Assembly (NCBI RefSeq): GCF_013363995.1
Contig: NZ_JABWGO010000002.1
Coordinates: forward strand, 558,001 to 622,000
Origin: Nonomuraea rhodomycinica
GTDB taxonomy: Bacteria; Actinomycetota; Actinomycetes; Streptosporangiales; Streptosporangiaceae
Reading direction: 5' to 3'
Length of the DNA stretch: 64,000 nt
Part shown: piece after piece, positions 48,797-57,651 of the stretch
Numbering within the stretch: the stretch's first letter is position 1
How the letters are laid out: every line of letters starts with the position of its first letter
Notes under the pieces: generated by a model
What the model was told of the DNA's origin: nothing
The model's input: the letters and a program-made list of their open reading frames with translations, nothing else
Database searches by the model: none
Made by a program: the position numbers and the translations under genes

Positions 48797-51700
48797 GGCC
48801 GCTGGACTTCCTCGGCCGGATCAAGGTCAAGCTCGGCATCGTGATCGTGCTGGCCGTCGGCACCGCGTTCGTGGTGAACGAGGTCGGCATCAACTCCGGC
48901 CTGTCGCGCGAGCTGCGCATCGCCGTGGCCGTGGCGCTCGCGCTCATCATGGTGCAGGTGCTGGCCATGGGCATGACCAGGCCGCTGCGCGAGATGGCCC
49001 GCGCCGCCCAGACCGTCGCCAAGGGCCGCTACGACCTGCGCGTGCGCGCCACCTCCCGCGACGAGGTGGGCGAGCTGGCCAGGGCCTTCAACGCCATGGC
49101 GGCCGACCTCGGCGAGGTGGACCGGCAGCGCCGCGAGCTGGTCGCCAACGTCAGCCACGAGCTGCGCACGCCCATCACCGCCCTGCGCGCCGTCCTGGAG
49201 AACGTCGTGGACGGCGTCTCGGCGGCCGACCCGGGCACCATGAGCACCGCGCTGGCGCAGACCGAGCGGCTCGGGCGGCTGGTGGCCCAGCTCCTCGACC
49301 TGTCGCGGCTGGACTCCGGCGCCCGCCACATCGAGGCCGAGCCGGTCGAGCTCGCGCCGCTGCTGGAACAGGCCGTGCGGGAGGCGGAGCTGGCCCGCGA
49401 GGACGTCCGGATCGTCGCGCGGGCCCCCGGCGGGCTCGTGGTGCGCGCCGACCCCGACCTGCTGGCCCAGGTGCTGGCCAACCTGCTCGACAACGCCGTA
49501 CGGCACAGCCCGCCCGGCGGCGTGGTGACCGTCACGGGCACCGCCGAGGGGAACGGGGCGCGGCTCACGGTCGCGGACCAGGGGCCGGGCATCCCGGCGT
49601 CGGCCCGGTCGCGGGTGTTCGAGCGGTTCTCGCGCCTGGACGCGGCCCGCGCCGCCGACGCCGGCGGCGCGGGGCTGGGGCTGGCCATCGTCAAGGAGAT
49701 CGTCGAACTGCACGGGGGCGGCATCCGCATCGGGGACGGTGCCGGATGCCGCATGATCATCGACTTGCCAGGGAGGACAGCGATGGGGGACAGACGGGGC
49801 GCCGCGCCGCCGCCGGACCGGGAGGAGCGCCCGGTCCCGGGGGACGCGACCGCGACGGAGGGCGCGGGCCCGGCCTCGGCGAAGAGCGCGGGCCCGGCCT
49901 CAGGGAGGAGCGCGGGCCTGGCCTTGGGGGAGGGCGCGCGTCCGGCCTCGGGGGACGGCGCGCGTCCGGCATCCGCGGGCTCGGGCCCGGTGGAGGAGGC
50001 GGCCGTCGAGCCGGCGTTCCAGGGGCCGCGGGCGGCGGCCGAGGGGTCGCTGCCGGTGCCGGTCACGGGGGCCGGGACCGGCGCGCCGCGGGCCGTCCAC
50101 GCCGGGCGGCCTCCGGCGGAGGCGTCCGCGCCCGCACCCGCGCCCGGCGCCGTGTCCGGATCCGGGCTTGGTGCCGGGTCCGGGTCCGGATCCGGGCTTG
50201 GTGCCGGGTCCGGGTCCGGGCTTGGTGTCGGGTCCGGGTCGGGGCTTGGTGGCGCGTCCGGGGGCGCCACCGCCGTCCCGTACCCCAACGCGCCCTTCCC
50301 CGGGCCGGCGGACGTGCTGCTGCGGCTGATCGTGGGCACCGGCCTCGGCCTGGTCGCCGGGTTCGCGGTCGGCGTGGTCGCGGCGGTGTTCGTCAGCTTC
50401 GCCATCGGCGACGCCTTCGGCCTGAGCGCGCTCGTGTTGTGCACGCTGCTGGCCGGGGCGCTGGGCGCGATCAAGGGCGCGTCCCCCCGCCGCCCGCCCG
50501 TCCGGCCCTCCGGACCCGGCCAGGCGGGCGGTCAAGCGGGCGGCCAGGCGGGCGGCCAGGCGCCGCCCCCCGTCTACGTGCCCCCGCCCCTCTTCCCCCG
50601 CCCGGAGCTGCCCGCGACGCCGCGCTGGCTGCTGCCCGCCGCCGTGGGGGCGGGCGTGTTCGGCGCGGTCGCCCTGCCCGGCGCCCAGGCCGGCCTCGGC
50701 GTGGTGCTGGTGGCGCTGGTGCTCGGCGCGGCGGCCCTGCCCGCGACGCTGCGGCGCCTGACGCCGTGGACGGGCGCGTACGCTCTCGTCGCGTACGTCC
50801 TGATCTCCATGGCGGCCGTGCGCGACGCCGACTGGCTGGTCGGCGTGCTGCTCGTGGCGGGCGCCGCGCTCGCGGCGCTCGCCGTGTCCGGGGCGGGGCT
50901 CGGCTGGATCGGCGCGATCAGGGGCGTGCTGTCGGTGCTGCTGGCGCTGCCCCCCGTGCCGTGGTTCCTGGCCGAGCCGCTGAAGCGGCTCACCGCCCGG
51001 CGGCGCATCCTGCCGGTGCTGGCCGGGCTCGGCATCACGGCCGTGCTGGTGGCGGTGTTCGGGGTGCTGTTCGCCTCGGCCGACCGCGTGTTCGCCTCGT
51101 ACGCGCGACGGCTGACCACCACCCCGGACTGGGCCGAGACGCTGCCGCTGCGCCTCTTCGTGTTCGCGGTCGTGGCCGTGCTGCTGGCCGCCGTGGTGCT
51201 GGTGGCGCTGCGCCCCGTCAACGACCCGGCCGGGCCCGAGGTCAAGCTGACCGTGAGCCGCAGCGTGTGGCTGCTGCCGCTGACGGCCGTGAACCTGCTG
51301 TTCGCCGCGTTCGTCGCCGTGCAGATCACCGCGTTGTTCGGCGGGAACGCGTGGGTGCTGAGGACGGCCGGGCTCACGTACGCCGAGTACGCCAGGGAGG
51401 GGTTCTTCCAGCTCGTCGTGGTCAGCGTGTTCGTGCTCGGCATCGTCGCGGTGGCCGCCGGGGTGCTGCGCGTGGGACGGCGCGAGCGCTGGCTGCTGGC
51501 CGGCCAGCTCGGGGTGCTGTGCGCGCTGACCCTCGTGGTGCTCGCCTCCGCGCTGCACCGGCTCGCCCTCTACACGGACGCGTACGGGCTGTCGCGGCTG
51601 CGGCTGTCGGTGCAGGCGACGCTGTGGTGGCTGGCCGCGGTGTTCGCGCTGGTGCTGCTGGCCGGGGCGGTACGGCTGGCGGGGCGCGGCGCCGCCTGGC

Positions 51701-52047
51701 TGCCGCGTACGGTCGTGCTGGTCACCGGGGTGGCCCTGGTCGGCTTCGCCGTCGTCAACCCGGACCTGCGCGTGGCGCAGACGCAGGTGGCGGTGCGCGG
51801 CGTCGCCAACATGGACTCCGACTACCTGGGCGACCTGGGGGCCGAGGCGGTGCCGGCGCTCGACCGGCTGCCCGAGCCGCAGCGCAGTTGCGTGCTGGCG
51901 GACGTGGTGGCGGCCAACGATCTCGGCGCCCCGGACCCGTGGAACGGCTGGAACCTCGCCCGCGCCCAGGCCCGCGCCGTCCTCGCCGAGCACCCGATCC
52001 GCCCGGACGCCTCCTGCCCCCGCGCCTCCTCCCGCACGCAGGACTGA
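48793..52047 (+). CDS. Sensor histidine kinase fused in frame to a DUF4153/DUF4173-type membrane protein
   Basis: The 1084-residue reading frame starts with a two-helix HAMP kinase: helices about 12-30 and 42-58, HAMP about 58-110, H-box VSHELRTPITAL at about 119-130, N-box LLDNAVRHSPPGG near 232 and G-box DQGPGIP near 262. It continues without a stop from about residue 330 (DLPGRTAMGDRRG) into a Pro/Ala/Gly-rich linker (about 335-500). A large membrane domain with about 14 helices (about 510-1000) resembles DUF4153/DUF4173 proteins. An ATG at 49783, six bases after GGGAGG, could start the second part alone. The kinase ends as kinases normally do just before that ATG. Loss of a stop is therefore likely. 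Confidence 0.75.
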   Translation: MRPLDFLGRIKVKLGIVIVLAVGTAFVVNEVGINSGLSRELRIAVAVALALIMVQVLAMGMTRPLREMARAAQTVAKGRYDLRVRATSRDEVGELARAFNAMAADLGEVDRQRRELVANVSHELRTPITALRAVLENVVDGVSAADPGTMSTALAQTERLGRLVAQLLDLSRLDSGARHIEAEPVELAPLLEQAVREAELAREDVRIVARAPGGLVVRADPDLLAQVLANLLDNAVRHSPPGGVVTVTGTAEGNGARLTVADQGPGIPASARSRVFERFSRLDAARAADAGGAGLGLAIVKEIVELHGGGIRIGDGAGCRMIIDLPGRTAMGDRRGAAPPPDREERPVPGDATATEGAGPASAKSAGPASGRSAGLALGEGARPASGDGARPASAGSGPVEEAAVEPAFQGPRAAAEGSLPVPVTGAGTGAPRAVHAGRPPAEASAPAPAPGAVSGSGLGAGSGSGSGLGAGSGSGLGVGSGSGLGGASGGATAVPYPNAPFPGPADVLLRLIVGTGLGLVAGFAVGVVAAVFVSFAIGDAFGLSALVLCTLLAGALGAIKGASPRRPPVRPSGPGQAGGQAGGQAGGQAPPPVYVPPPLFPRPELPATPRWLLPAAVGAGVFGAVALPGAQAGLGVVLVALVLGAAALPATLRRLTPWTGAYALVAYVLISMAAVRDADWLVGVLLVAGAALAALAVSGAGLGWIGAIRGVLSVLLALPPVPWFLAEPLKRLTARRRILPVLAGLGITAVLVAVFGVLFASADRVFASYARRLTTTPDWAETLPLRLFVFAVVAVLLAAVVLVALRPVNDPAGPEVKLTVSRSVWLLPLTAVNLLFAAFVAVQITALFGGNAWVLRTAGLTYAEYAREGFFQLVVVSVFVLGIVAVAAGVLRVGRRERWLLAGQLGVLCALTLVVLASALHRLALYTDAYGLSRLRLSVQATLWWLAAVFALVLLAGAVRLAGRGAAWLPRTVVLVTGVALVGFAVVNPDLRVAQTQVAVRGVANMDSDYLGDLGAEAVPALDRLPEPQRSCVLADVVAANDLGAPDPWNGWNLARAQARAVLAEHPIRPDASCPRASSRTQD
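50155..50214 (+). repeat. Exact 30-bp tandem duplication in the kinase-membrane protein linker
   Basis: The 30-bp unit TCCGGATCCGGGCTTGGTGC... at 50155-50184 repeats exactly at 50185-50214, then a shortened 24-bp version follows. It encodes a Ser-Gly-Leu-Gly-Ala linker. Confidence 0.85.
50521..50562 (+). repeat. 12-bp tandem repeat encoding Gln-Ala-Gly-Gly units
   Basis: CAGGCGGGCGGT, CAAGCGGGCGGC, CAGGCGGGCGGC and a partial copy lie in tandem. They extend a flexible linker between membrane segments of the fused protein. Confidence 0.85.
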
Positions 52048-52211
52048 CCGGGGAGCTGTCCCAGCCCCGGGCCGCGGTACACCTTCGTGTTCGCGCAGGT
52101 TGACCGCTTGTCGCCTGTCCCACCGTGTCCCACGGGCGATGCGTGCGACCTCGCCGCGGTGGTCGTATGAGTCCCGCACGGCCAACCCGATGAGAAAGGC
52201 AGTGACGGGAC

Positions 52212-52787
52212 ATGAACCAGCACGTCAGCGCGAACCCGATCGGCGTCGAGGGCATCGAGCGGCGACCCGGGGGACGCCGGGCGAGGGTCACGCTCAACGG
52301 CGTCCTCTGGACGCTTCAGGTGCTGTTCGGCTTCTTCTTCGCCGGCAGCGGCTTCGGCAAGGTGCTGCTGTACGACGGCGCCCTGTACGCGGCGGCGCCC
52401 CGGGCCGTGGCCTGGTACGCCGCGGTGCCGCAGCCCCTCATCGTCTTCATCGGGGTCGCCGAGGTGCTCGGCGGCATCGGCCTGGTCCTGCCGGCGATGA
52501 CGGGCGTCCGGCCGAAGCTGACGCCGCTCGCCGGCGCCGGCCTGACGCTGACGATGATCCTCGCGGCCGGGTTCCACATCGTGCGCGGCGAGTACGACCT
52601 GGTGCCCGCGACTGTCCTGCTGGGCGCCGTCGCGGGGGTCGTCGCGGTGGGACGGTGGAGGCTGCGGCCCGTCGCACCGGCGGCCGTCACCACCTCGGGC
52701 GTGCTCAGGTCGGCCGCGGTCCTCGGCGCACTGGCGCTGCTGGTCTTCGCCCCGACGTGGTACACGATGACCAACGTCCACTTCTGA
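52212..52787 (+). CDS. DoxX family membrane protein
   Basis: The 191-residue protein has a soluble N-terminus of about 28 residues, then four to five helices with FFFAGSGFGKVLL (about residues 42-54), FIGVAEVLGGIGLVLPAMTG (about 79-98) and TMILAAGFHIVRGEYDLVPA (about 116-135). These fit the DoxX-like family, often linked to quinone redox or small-molecule detoxification. It is monocistronic and followed by the tandem array. Function is unknown. Confidence 0.8.
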   Translation: MNQHVSANPIGVEGIERRPGGRRARVTLNGVLWTLQVLFGFFFAGSGFGKVLLYDGALYAAAPRAVAWYAAVPQPLIVFIGVAEVLGGIGLVLPAMTGVRPKLTPLAGAGLTLTMILAAGFHIVRGEYDLVPATVLLGAVAGVVAVGRWRLRPVAPAAVTTSGVLRSAAVLGALALLVFAPTWYTMTNVHF

Positions 52788-52828
52788 CCACCCCGCCGCC
52801 TCACCAGAGGCCGGCCGAGCCCCCTGCC

Positions 52829-53225
52829 CCTCCGAAAGCCCCGCGGCGAGGTCGCCCGGATGTTGGCCGAGGCGGCCCTTCCCAGAAGCCGCCGCCCCTT
52901 CCCGGAAGGCCCGCGCCAGGTCGGCGGGAAGTCGGCCGAGCCCGTCCTCCTCCAGGAACGGCTGTCCCTTTCCGGAAGGCCCCGCGCCAGGTCGGCGGGA
53001 AGTCGGCCGAGCCCGCCCTTCTCCGGGAACCGCTGTCCCTTCCCGGAAGGCCCCGCGCCAGGTCGGCGGGAAGTCGGCCGAGCCCGCCCTTCTCCGGGAA
53101 CCGCTGTCCCTTCCCGGAAGGCCCGCGCCAGGTCGGCGGGAAGTCAGGCCGAGCCCGCCCTTCTCCGGGAACCGTTGTCCCCTTCCGGAAGGCCCGCGCC
53201 AGGTCGGCGGGAAGTCGGCCGAGCA
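52829..53225. repeat. 70-71-bp tandem repeat array, about six units
   Basis: The marker GTCGGCGGGAAGTCGGCCGAG recurs from 52920, 52991, 53062, 53132 and 53203, a spacing of 71, 71, 70 and 71 bp. A diverged unit precedes them (marker near 52851). The copy at 53132 has an extra A in AAGTCAGGCCGAG. Each unit has a palindromic TTCCCGGAAGG-type core and a CCCGC/GCGGG stem. All frames read through as Arg/Pro/Gly-rich translations, so I regard it as noncoding. It fills most of the 469-bp gene-free spacer before the D-aminoacylase gene. Confidence 0.85.
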
Positions 53226-53256
53226 AGAGGGAGGAGAGATCGGGTTTAATCCTTGG

Positions 53257-54798
53257 GTGGCATTCGATGTGATCATCACCGGCGGCCGGGTGCTCGACGG
53301 CACCGGCGCCCCGCCGTACCGGGCCGACGTGGCCGTCACCGGCGACGAGGTGGCGGCCGTGGGGCGGCTGGACGGCGCGGACGCCGCCACCGTGATCGAC
53401 GCGACCGGCCGGCTCGTCTCGCCCGGGTTCGTCGACTGCCACGCCCACGGCGACGCCACCGTCCTCGACCAGGACGTGCAGCTCGCCGCGCTGCGGCAGG
53501 GCGTGACCACGTTCGTGCTCGGCCAGGACGGCCTCTCCTACGCCCCCGGCTCCGCCGGCACGGTCGCCTACGCCGCCCGCTACTTCGCCGCCGTCAACGG
53601 CCCCCTGCCCGGCGTCCTGGGGGACGGGCCGCTGAGCGTGGACAGGCTGCTCGGCGCCTACGACCGCGCCACCGCGCTCAACACCGCGTACCTGCTGCCC
53701 CACGGCACCATCCGCTACGACGTCATGGGCCCCTCGCCGCAGGCCCCGTCGCGGGAGGAGCTGGCCGCGATGCTCGACCGCGTCGAGCGCGGCCTGTCGG
53801 AGGGCGCCGTCGGCCTGTCCAGCGGGCTCGAATACCTGCCCGGCCGCTACGCCGCCGCCGAGGAGCTGGCCGCGCTGTGCGCGCCGCTCGGCGGCCTGCC
53901 GTACGTCACCCACATGCGCGCCTACGGCGCCCGGGCCGGGGTCGGCATGGCCGAGGTGAACGAGATCGCCGAGCGCTCCGGCGCGGCCGTCCACGTCTCC
54001 CACCTGCACGGGCCCGCCGACGTGCTGCTGCCGCTCGTGGAGGAGGCGCTGGCCGCGGACGTCGACCTGACCTTCGACACCTACCCGTACCTGCGCGGCA
54101 GCACGATCCTCGCCATGGTGGTGCTGCCGCCCGACGTGCCCGCCGCCGAGCCCGGCCGGGCCCTGGAGATGCTCGCCTCCGGCGAGCTCGACGCCTGGTG
54201 GCCGGGGCTCGCGCAGACCTGGCCGCGGCTGACCGTCTCGCACGCGCCCGGCCTGGAATGGGCCGAGGGGCTCAGCATGGTCGAGGCGGCCGAGCGGGAG
54301 GGCGTGGAGCCGGCCGAGTTCTGCCGCAGGCTGCTCGTCGAGACCCGGCTGGAGGCCGGCTGCGTGTCGGCCCGGCCGGACGAGGGGCCCGAGGGCGAGG
54401 AGTCGGTCCGGCGGATGCTGCGCCACCCCGCGCAGACCGGCGGCTCCGACGGCATCTACGTGGGCGGCCATCCGCATCCGCGAGGGTTCGGGGCCTTCGC
54501 CCGGTTCCTCGGCACGCACGTGCGCGAGCTCGGCGACTGGACGTGGGAGCAGGCCGCCGTCCACCTGGCCGCGCACCCGGCGCGCCGCTTCGGGCTGGCC
54601 GGCCGGGGGCTGCTGCGGGCCGGGTTCGCGGCGGACGTGGTGGTGTTCGACCCCGCCACGGTGGCCGACCGCGCCACCTACGACTCGCCCCGTACGCTCG
54701 CGACAGGGGTGGACGACGTGCTGGTGTCCGGCGTGCCGGTGCTGGCGGGCGGCGAGCCGACCGGGGCCACGCCCGGCCGGGCGCTGCGTTCGCGCTGA
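53257..54798 (+). CDS. N-acyl-D-amino-acid deacylase family amidohydrolase
   Basis: The 513-residue protein from GTG 53257 has the amidohydrolase metal site: PGFVDCHAHGDAT (about residues 54-66), HVSHLHGPADVLL (about 246-258), VSHAPGLEWAEG (about 327-338) and a late SDGIYVGGHPHPRGFGAF (about 404-421). The urease-like composite beta-sandwich plus barrel is indicated by N- and C-terminal strands. Family members remove acyl groups from N-acyl-D-amino acids with zinc. No clear ribosome-binding site is seen; TTTAAT 11 nt upstream could be a leaderless -10. It heads the operon of PLP enzyme, RidA and an unknown gene. Confidence 0.85.
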   Translation: MAFDVIITGGRVLDGTGAPPYRADVAVTGDEVAAVGRLDGADAATVIDATGRLVSPGFVDCHAHGDATVLDQDVQLAALRQGVTTFVLGQDGLSYAPGSAGTVAYAARYFAAVNGPLPGVLGDGPLSVDRLLGAYDRATALNTAYLLPHGTIRYDVMGPSPQAPSREELAAMLDRVERGLSEGAVGLSSGLEYLPGRYAAAEELAALCAPLGGLPYVTHMRAYGARAGVGMAEVNEIAERSGAAVHVSHLHGPADVLLPLVEEALAADVDLTFDTYPYLRGSTILAMVVLPPDVPAAEPGRALEMLASGELDAWWPGLAQTWPRLTVSHAPGLEWAEGLSMVEAAEREGVEPAEFCRRLLVETRLEAGCVSARPDEGPEGEESVRRMLRHPAQTGGSDGIYVGGHPHPRGFGAFARFLGTHVRELGDWTWEQAAVHLAAHPARRFGLAGRGLLRAGFAADVVVFDPATVADRATYDSPRTLATGVDDVLVSGVPVLAGGEPTGATPGRALRSR

Positions 54799-54851
54799 CC
54801 CCCGCCCCGACGAGCCCGACGAGCATGAGGAACCGGGAAAGAGGAGACGTC

Positions 54852-55928
54852 GTGCAGGAAGCCATCGGCCGTTCGCTCTTCGACGGCGGCCTGCCGTTCC
54901 CCGTGATGGTCGTGCACCGCCAGGCGCTGGAGCACAACATCGCCACCATGGCCGCGTTCGCCCGCGACCACGGCCTGGAGCTGGCCCCGCACGCCAAGAC
55001 CCACATGTCGCCCGAGATCGCCGCCCTGCAGCTGGAGGCGGGCGCCTGGGGGCTGACCGTGGCGACGACCCGGCAGGCCATGGCGGCGCGTTCGTTCGGC
55101 GCGGCGCGGATCGTCGTGGCCAACGAGTTCGTGGACCCGGCGGGCCTGACCTGGGCCGCCGCCGAGCTGGCCCGCGACCCCGGCTTCGAGCTGCTGAGCT
55201 TCGCCGACTCCGCTGCCGGCGTGGACATCCTGGCCAAGCACGCCGGGCCCCGGCCGTTCCGGGTGCTGGTGGAGCTGGGCCACCACGGCGGGCGGGCCGG
55301 CTGCCGGTCGCTGGAGGAGCTGCTGGAGATCGTCCGGTACGTCCAGGAGAGCCCGGGGGTGGAGCTGGCCGGCGTCGCCGGCTATGAGGGCGGGCTGCCC
55401 GGCGCCGGCGAGGTCCGCGCCTACCTGCGGCTCCTCCAGGACGCCGTCGAGCACCTGCGCCTGCGGCAGCCGATCCTGAGCGTCGGCGGCAGCCAGTGGT
55501 TCGACGTGATCGGCCGCGAGCTCGCCGCCACCAAGGCCACCGTGGTGCTGCGCAGCGGCGCCTACGTCACCCACGACGACGGCTACTACCGCGAGCGCAC
55601 GCCGTTCAACCGCGTGGAGGGCGAGCTGCGGCCCGCCCTGGAGGTCTGGGCGCACGTGCTGTCCACCCCCGAGCCGGGGCTGGCCGTCGTGGGCATGGGC
55701 AAGCGCGACGCCCCGTACGACGAGGGGCTGCCCGTCCCGAAGCGCGGCGGCGTCACGGTGATGCGGATGCAGGACCAGCACACCATGGTCCAGGCCGACG
55801 GGCTGCGCCCCGGTGACCTGCTCGCGTTCGGCATCTCGCACCCGTGCACCGCGTTCGACAAGTGGCGGGCGCTGCCGGTCGTCGACCGCGACTACCGTAT
55901 CGTCGGCGAGATCACCACTCTGTTCTGA
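54852..55928 (+). CDS. DSD1/D-threonine aldolase-type PLP enzyme (alanine racemase fold)
   Basis: The 358-residue protein starts at GTG 54852, five bases after GAGGAG (ATG 54825 is a weaker alternative). PLP Lys lies in LELAPHAKTHMSP (about residues 39-51). The barrel phosphate contacts come from GGSQWFDV (about 214-221), and metal-type His/Cys lie in FGISHPCTAFDKW (about 330-342). Zinc-dependent D-threonine aldolase and D-serine dehydratase share this pattern. It would cleave or dehydrate D-hydroxy amino acids. RidA downstream clears enamine/imine products, favouring a dehydratase. Confidence 0.8.
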   Translation: MQEAIGRSLFDGGLPFPVMVVHRQALEHNIATMAAFARDHGLELAPHAKTHMSPEIAALQLEAGAWGLTVATTRQAMAARSFGAARIVVANEFVDPAGLTWAAAELARDPGFELLSFADSAAGVDILAKHAGPRPFRVLVELGHHGGRAGCRSLEELLEIVRYVQESPGVELAGVAGYEGGLPGAGEVRAYLRLLQDAVEHLRLRQPILSVGGSQWFDVIGRELAATKATVVLRSGAYVTHDDGYYRERTPFNRVEGELRPALEVWAHVLSTPEPGLAVVGMGKRDAPYDEGLPVPKRGGVTVMRMQDQHTMVQADGLRPGDLLAFGISHPCTAFDKWRALPVVDRDYRIVGEITTLF

Positions 55929-55937
55929 GGAGCACCC

Positions 55938-56318
55938 ATGAAGAAGGAGCTGCGCAGCACCGAGGGCGCCGCGCCCGTCGGCGCCTACTCCCAGGGTCTG
56001 GTCGTCGGCGACTTCGTCTACACCTCCGGCGCGGGCCCGTTGCACCCCGAGACCGGCGAGATCGTCGGCGACGACGTGGCGGCCCAGACCCACCAGACGA
56101 TGCGCAACCTCGGCGCGATCCTGGCCGCCCACGGGCTCGGCTTCGACGACGTGGTCAAGGCCACGGTCCACCTGCAGCACCTCAAGCGCGACTTCGCCGC
56201 CTTCAACGAGGTCTACAAGTCCTACTTCACCCAGCCGTACCCCGTGCGGACCACCGTCGGCTCCGACCTGATGAACATCCTCGTGGAGATCGACTTCGTC
56301 GCCCACAAGGGCGCCTAG
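55938..56318 (+). CDS. RidA family enamine/imine deaminase
   Basis: The 126-residue protein starts at ATG with GAGGAG upstream. It has the family signatures GAAPVGAYSQGLVVGDFVYT (about residues 10-29) and YFTQPYPVRTTVGSDLMNIL (about 96-115). The conserved Arg in PVRTTV is the substrate-carboxylate contact, and Glu in VEIDFVAHK is typical. RidA hydrolyses 2-aminoacrylate-like enamines released by PLP dehydratases. Its place 9 bp after the PLP enzyme is coherent with that. Confidence 0.9.
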   Translation: MKKELRSTEGAAPVGAYSQGLVVGDFVYTSGAGPLHPETGEIVGDDVAAQTHQTMRNLGAILAAHGLGFDDVVKATVHLQHLKRDFAAFNEVYKSYFTQPYPVRTTVGSDLMNILVEIDFVAHKGA

Positions 56319-56349
56319 GCGGAACTTCCGGAAACTGTAAGGTCGGCTC

Positions 56350-57546
56350 GTGGACAGTTCGGTGTACGTCTTCGTCGAGGATCTGCGCGGTGAAGGCGTC
56401 GAGCGGGTGCTCGACAGGATCGGCGGCTACGGCGTCACCGGCGTCACCGTCGGCGCGGTGCACCACGCCTGCCGCGACGTCACCCCGCACGGGCTGTCCA
56501 GGCTGACCGTCCGCCACGACGCCGCCCACTTCACGCCGCCGCCCGAGCTGTTCGCCGGGCTGCGGCTCAAGCCGCCCACCGGCCACGCCGGCGCCCTGGA
56601 CGGGCTGGCCGAGGCGTGCGCGCGGCGCGGGCTGAAGCTGCACGGCTGGACGGTGTTCCTGCGCAACGCGACGCTCGGCGTCCGCCACCCCGACGTGACC
56701 GTGCGCGACTGCTTCGGCGACCGCGGCTCGCCCACCGACCTGTGCCCGGCCCATCCCGACGTGCGCGACTACGCCGTGGCGCTGGCCCGCTCCGTCGCCC
56801 GGCTCGGCGTGGACAGCGTGGTGGCCGAGGCGCTGCACTTCAACCCCCAGCAGGCGGAGCGCTCGTTCGTGCCGCTCGGGCCGATGGACACGTACCTGTT
56901 CGGGCTCTGCTTCTGCGACTACTGCATGCGCCGCGCCACCGACCTCGGCGTCAACGCCGAGGCGGCGCGCGAGGAGTGCGCCGGCATCGTCGGGCGCGTC
57001 CTCGACGGCGAGCCGCCCGCGCAGGGCGAGGTCACCCGGGCCGCGCTGACCGCCTACGCCGGCCCCGAGGTCGTGGCCTACGCCCGGGCCCGGTCGGAGA
57101 CCGTGACGACGCTGGTGTCCGAGGTCGCCTCGGCCGTCGCCGCCGAGGGGGCGCGGCTGGTCTTCGTCGACTCCACCGGCGCGGTCAAGGGGTACACCGA
57201 CGGGCTGCCCACCCCCGGCCTCGCCGCGCACGACGCCTGGCAGCTCGGCGTCGACCTGGTGGCGCTCGGCGACCTCGTGCCGGCGTTCGGGGTGCTCGCC
57301 TACGCCCGCGACGCGGCCCGGGTGGCCGACGACGTGGGCGCCTACCTGCGCTCGGTCGGCAAGGACCGCGAGGTGCGGGCGGTGCTGCGGCCCGGTCACC
57401 CCGACAGCGACTCCGCCGACCGGCTCGTGGCCAAGGCCCGCGGGGCCAAGGCGGCGGGGGCGGCGGCGGTCGACTTCTACGCGTACGGGCTGGCGCCCCA
57501 CCCGGTCCTGGACCGCATCCCGGCCGCCCTGGCGGAGGCGCAGTAG
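56350..57546 (+). CDS. Unassigned protein, probable TIM-barrel, in the D-amino-acid operon
   Basis: The 398-residue protein from GTG 56350 has alternating strand-helix units. Notable segments are GVTGVTVGAVHHACRDVTPH (about residues 28-47), KLHGWTVFLRNATLG (about 97-111), VVAEALHFNPQQAERSF (about 158-174) and FGLCFCDYCMRRATDLGVN (about 182-200). The last has Cys residues in a CxxC-like array and resembles the substrate-side loop of putative glycosidases with CxxCR. I cannot name a family. There is no signal peptide. It starts 31 bp after ridA and ends the operon, so a carbohydrate- or amino-acid-linked hydrolase is a guess. Confidence 0.55.
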   Translation: MDSSVYVFVEDLRGEGVERVLDRIGGYGVTGVTVGAVHHACRDVTPHGLSRLTVRHDAAHFTPPPELFAGLRLKPPTGHAGALDGLAEACARRGLKLHGWTVFLRNATLGVRHPDVTVRDCFGDRGSPTDLCPAHPDVRDYAVALARSVARLGVDSVVAEALHFNPQQAERSFVPLGPMDTYLFGLCFCDYCMRRATDLGVNAEAAREECAGIVGRVLDGEPPAQGEVTRAALTAYAGPEVVAYARARSETVTTLVSEVASAVAAEGARLVFVDSTGAVKGYTDGLPTPGLAAHDAWQLGVDLVALGDLVPAFGVLAYARDAARVADDVGAYLRSVGKDREVRAVLRPGHPDSDSADRLVAKARGAKAAGAAAVDFYAYGLAPHPVLDRIPAALAEAQ

Positions 57547-57589
57547 CCATCCGCCGCCCCGGGCGTTTGCGAGCGAACCTGTCGGGTCG

Positions 57590-57651
57590 CGCGTGAGGCG
57601 GCGACCCCGTCCGGAGCCCTACCGGCCCGCGTGTGAGGCGGTGACCCCGTC
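57590..57651 (-). repeat. Duplicated 3' end of the TetR gene
   Basis: GTGAGGCGGCGACCCCGTCC near 57592 repeats as GTGAGGCGGTGACCCCGTCC near 57633, with partially similar flanks. The second copy is within the end of the TetR gene and the first lies beyond its stop, much as at the LysE locus. Confidence 0.6.

Noticed and set aside
52801..54576. 591-codon minus-strand frame through the tandem array and D-aminoacylase gene
   Set aside because: The repeated ADFPPTWRGA-type peptides come from the tandem repeat itself, and the rest is opposite a well-recognised amidohydrolase.
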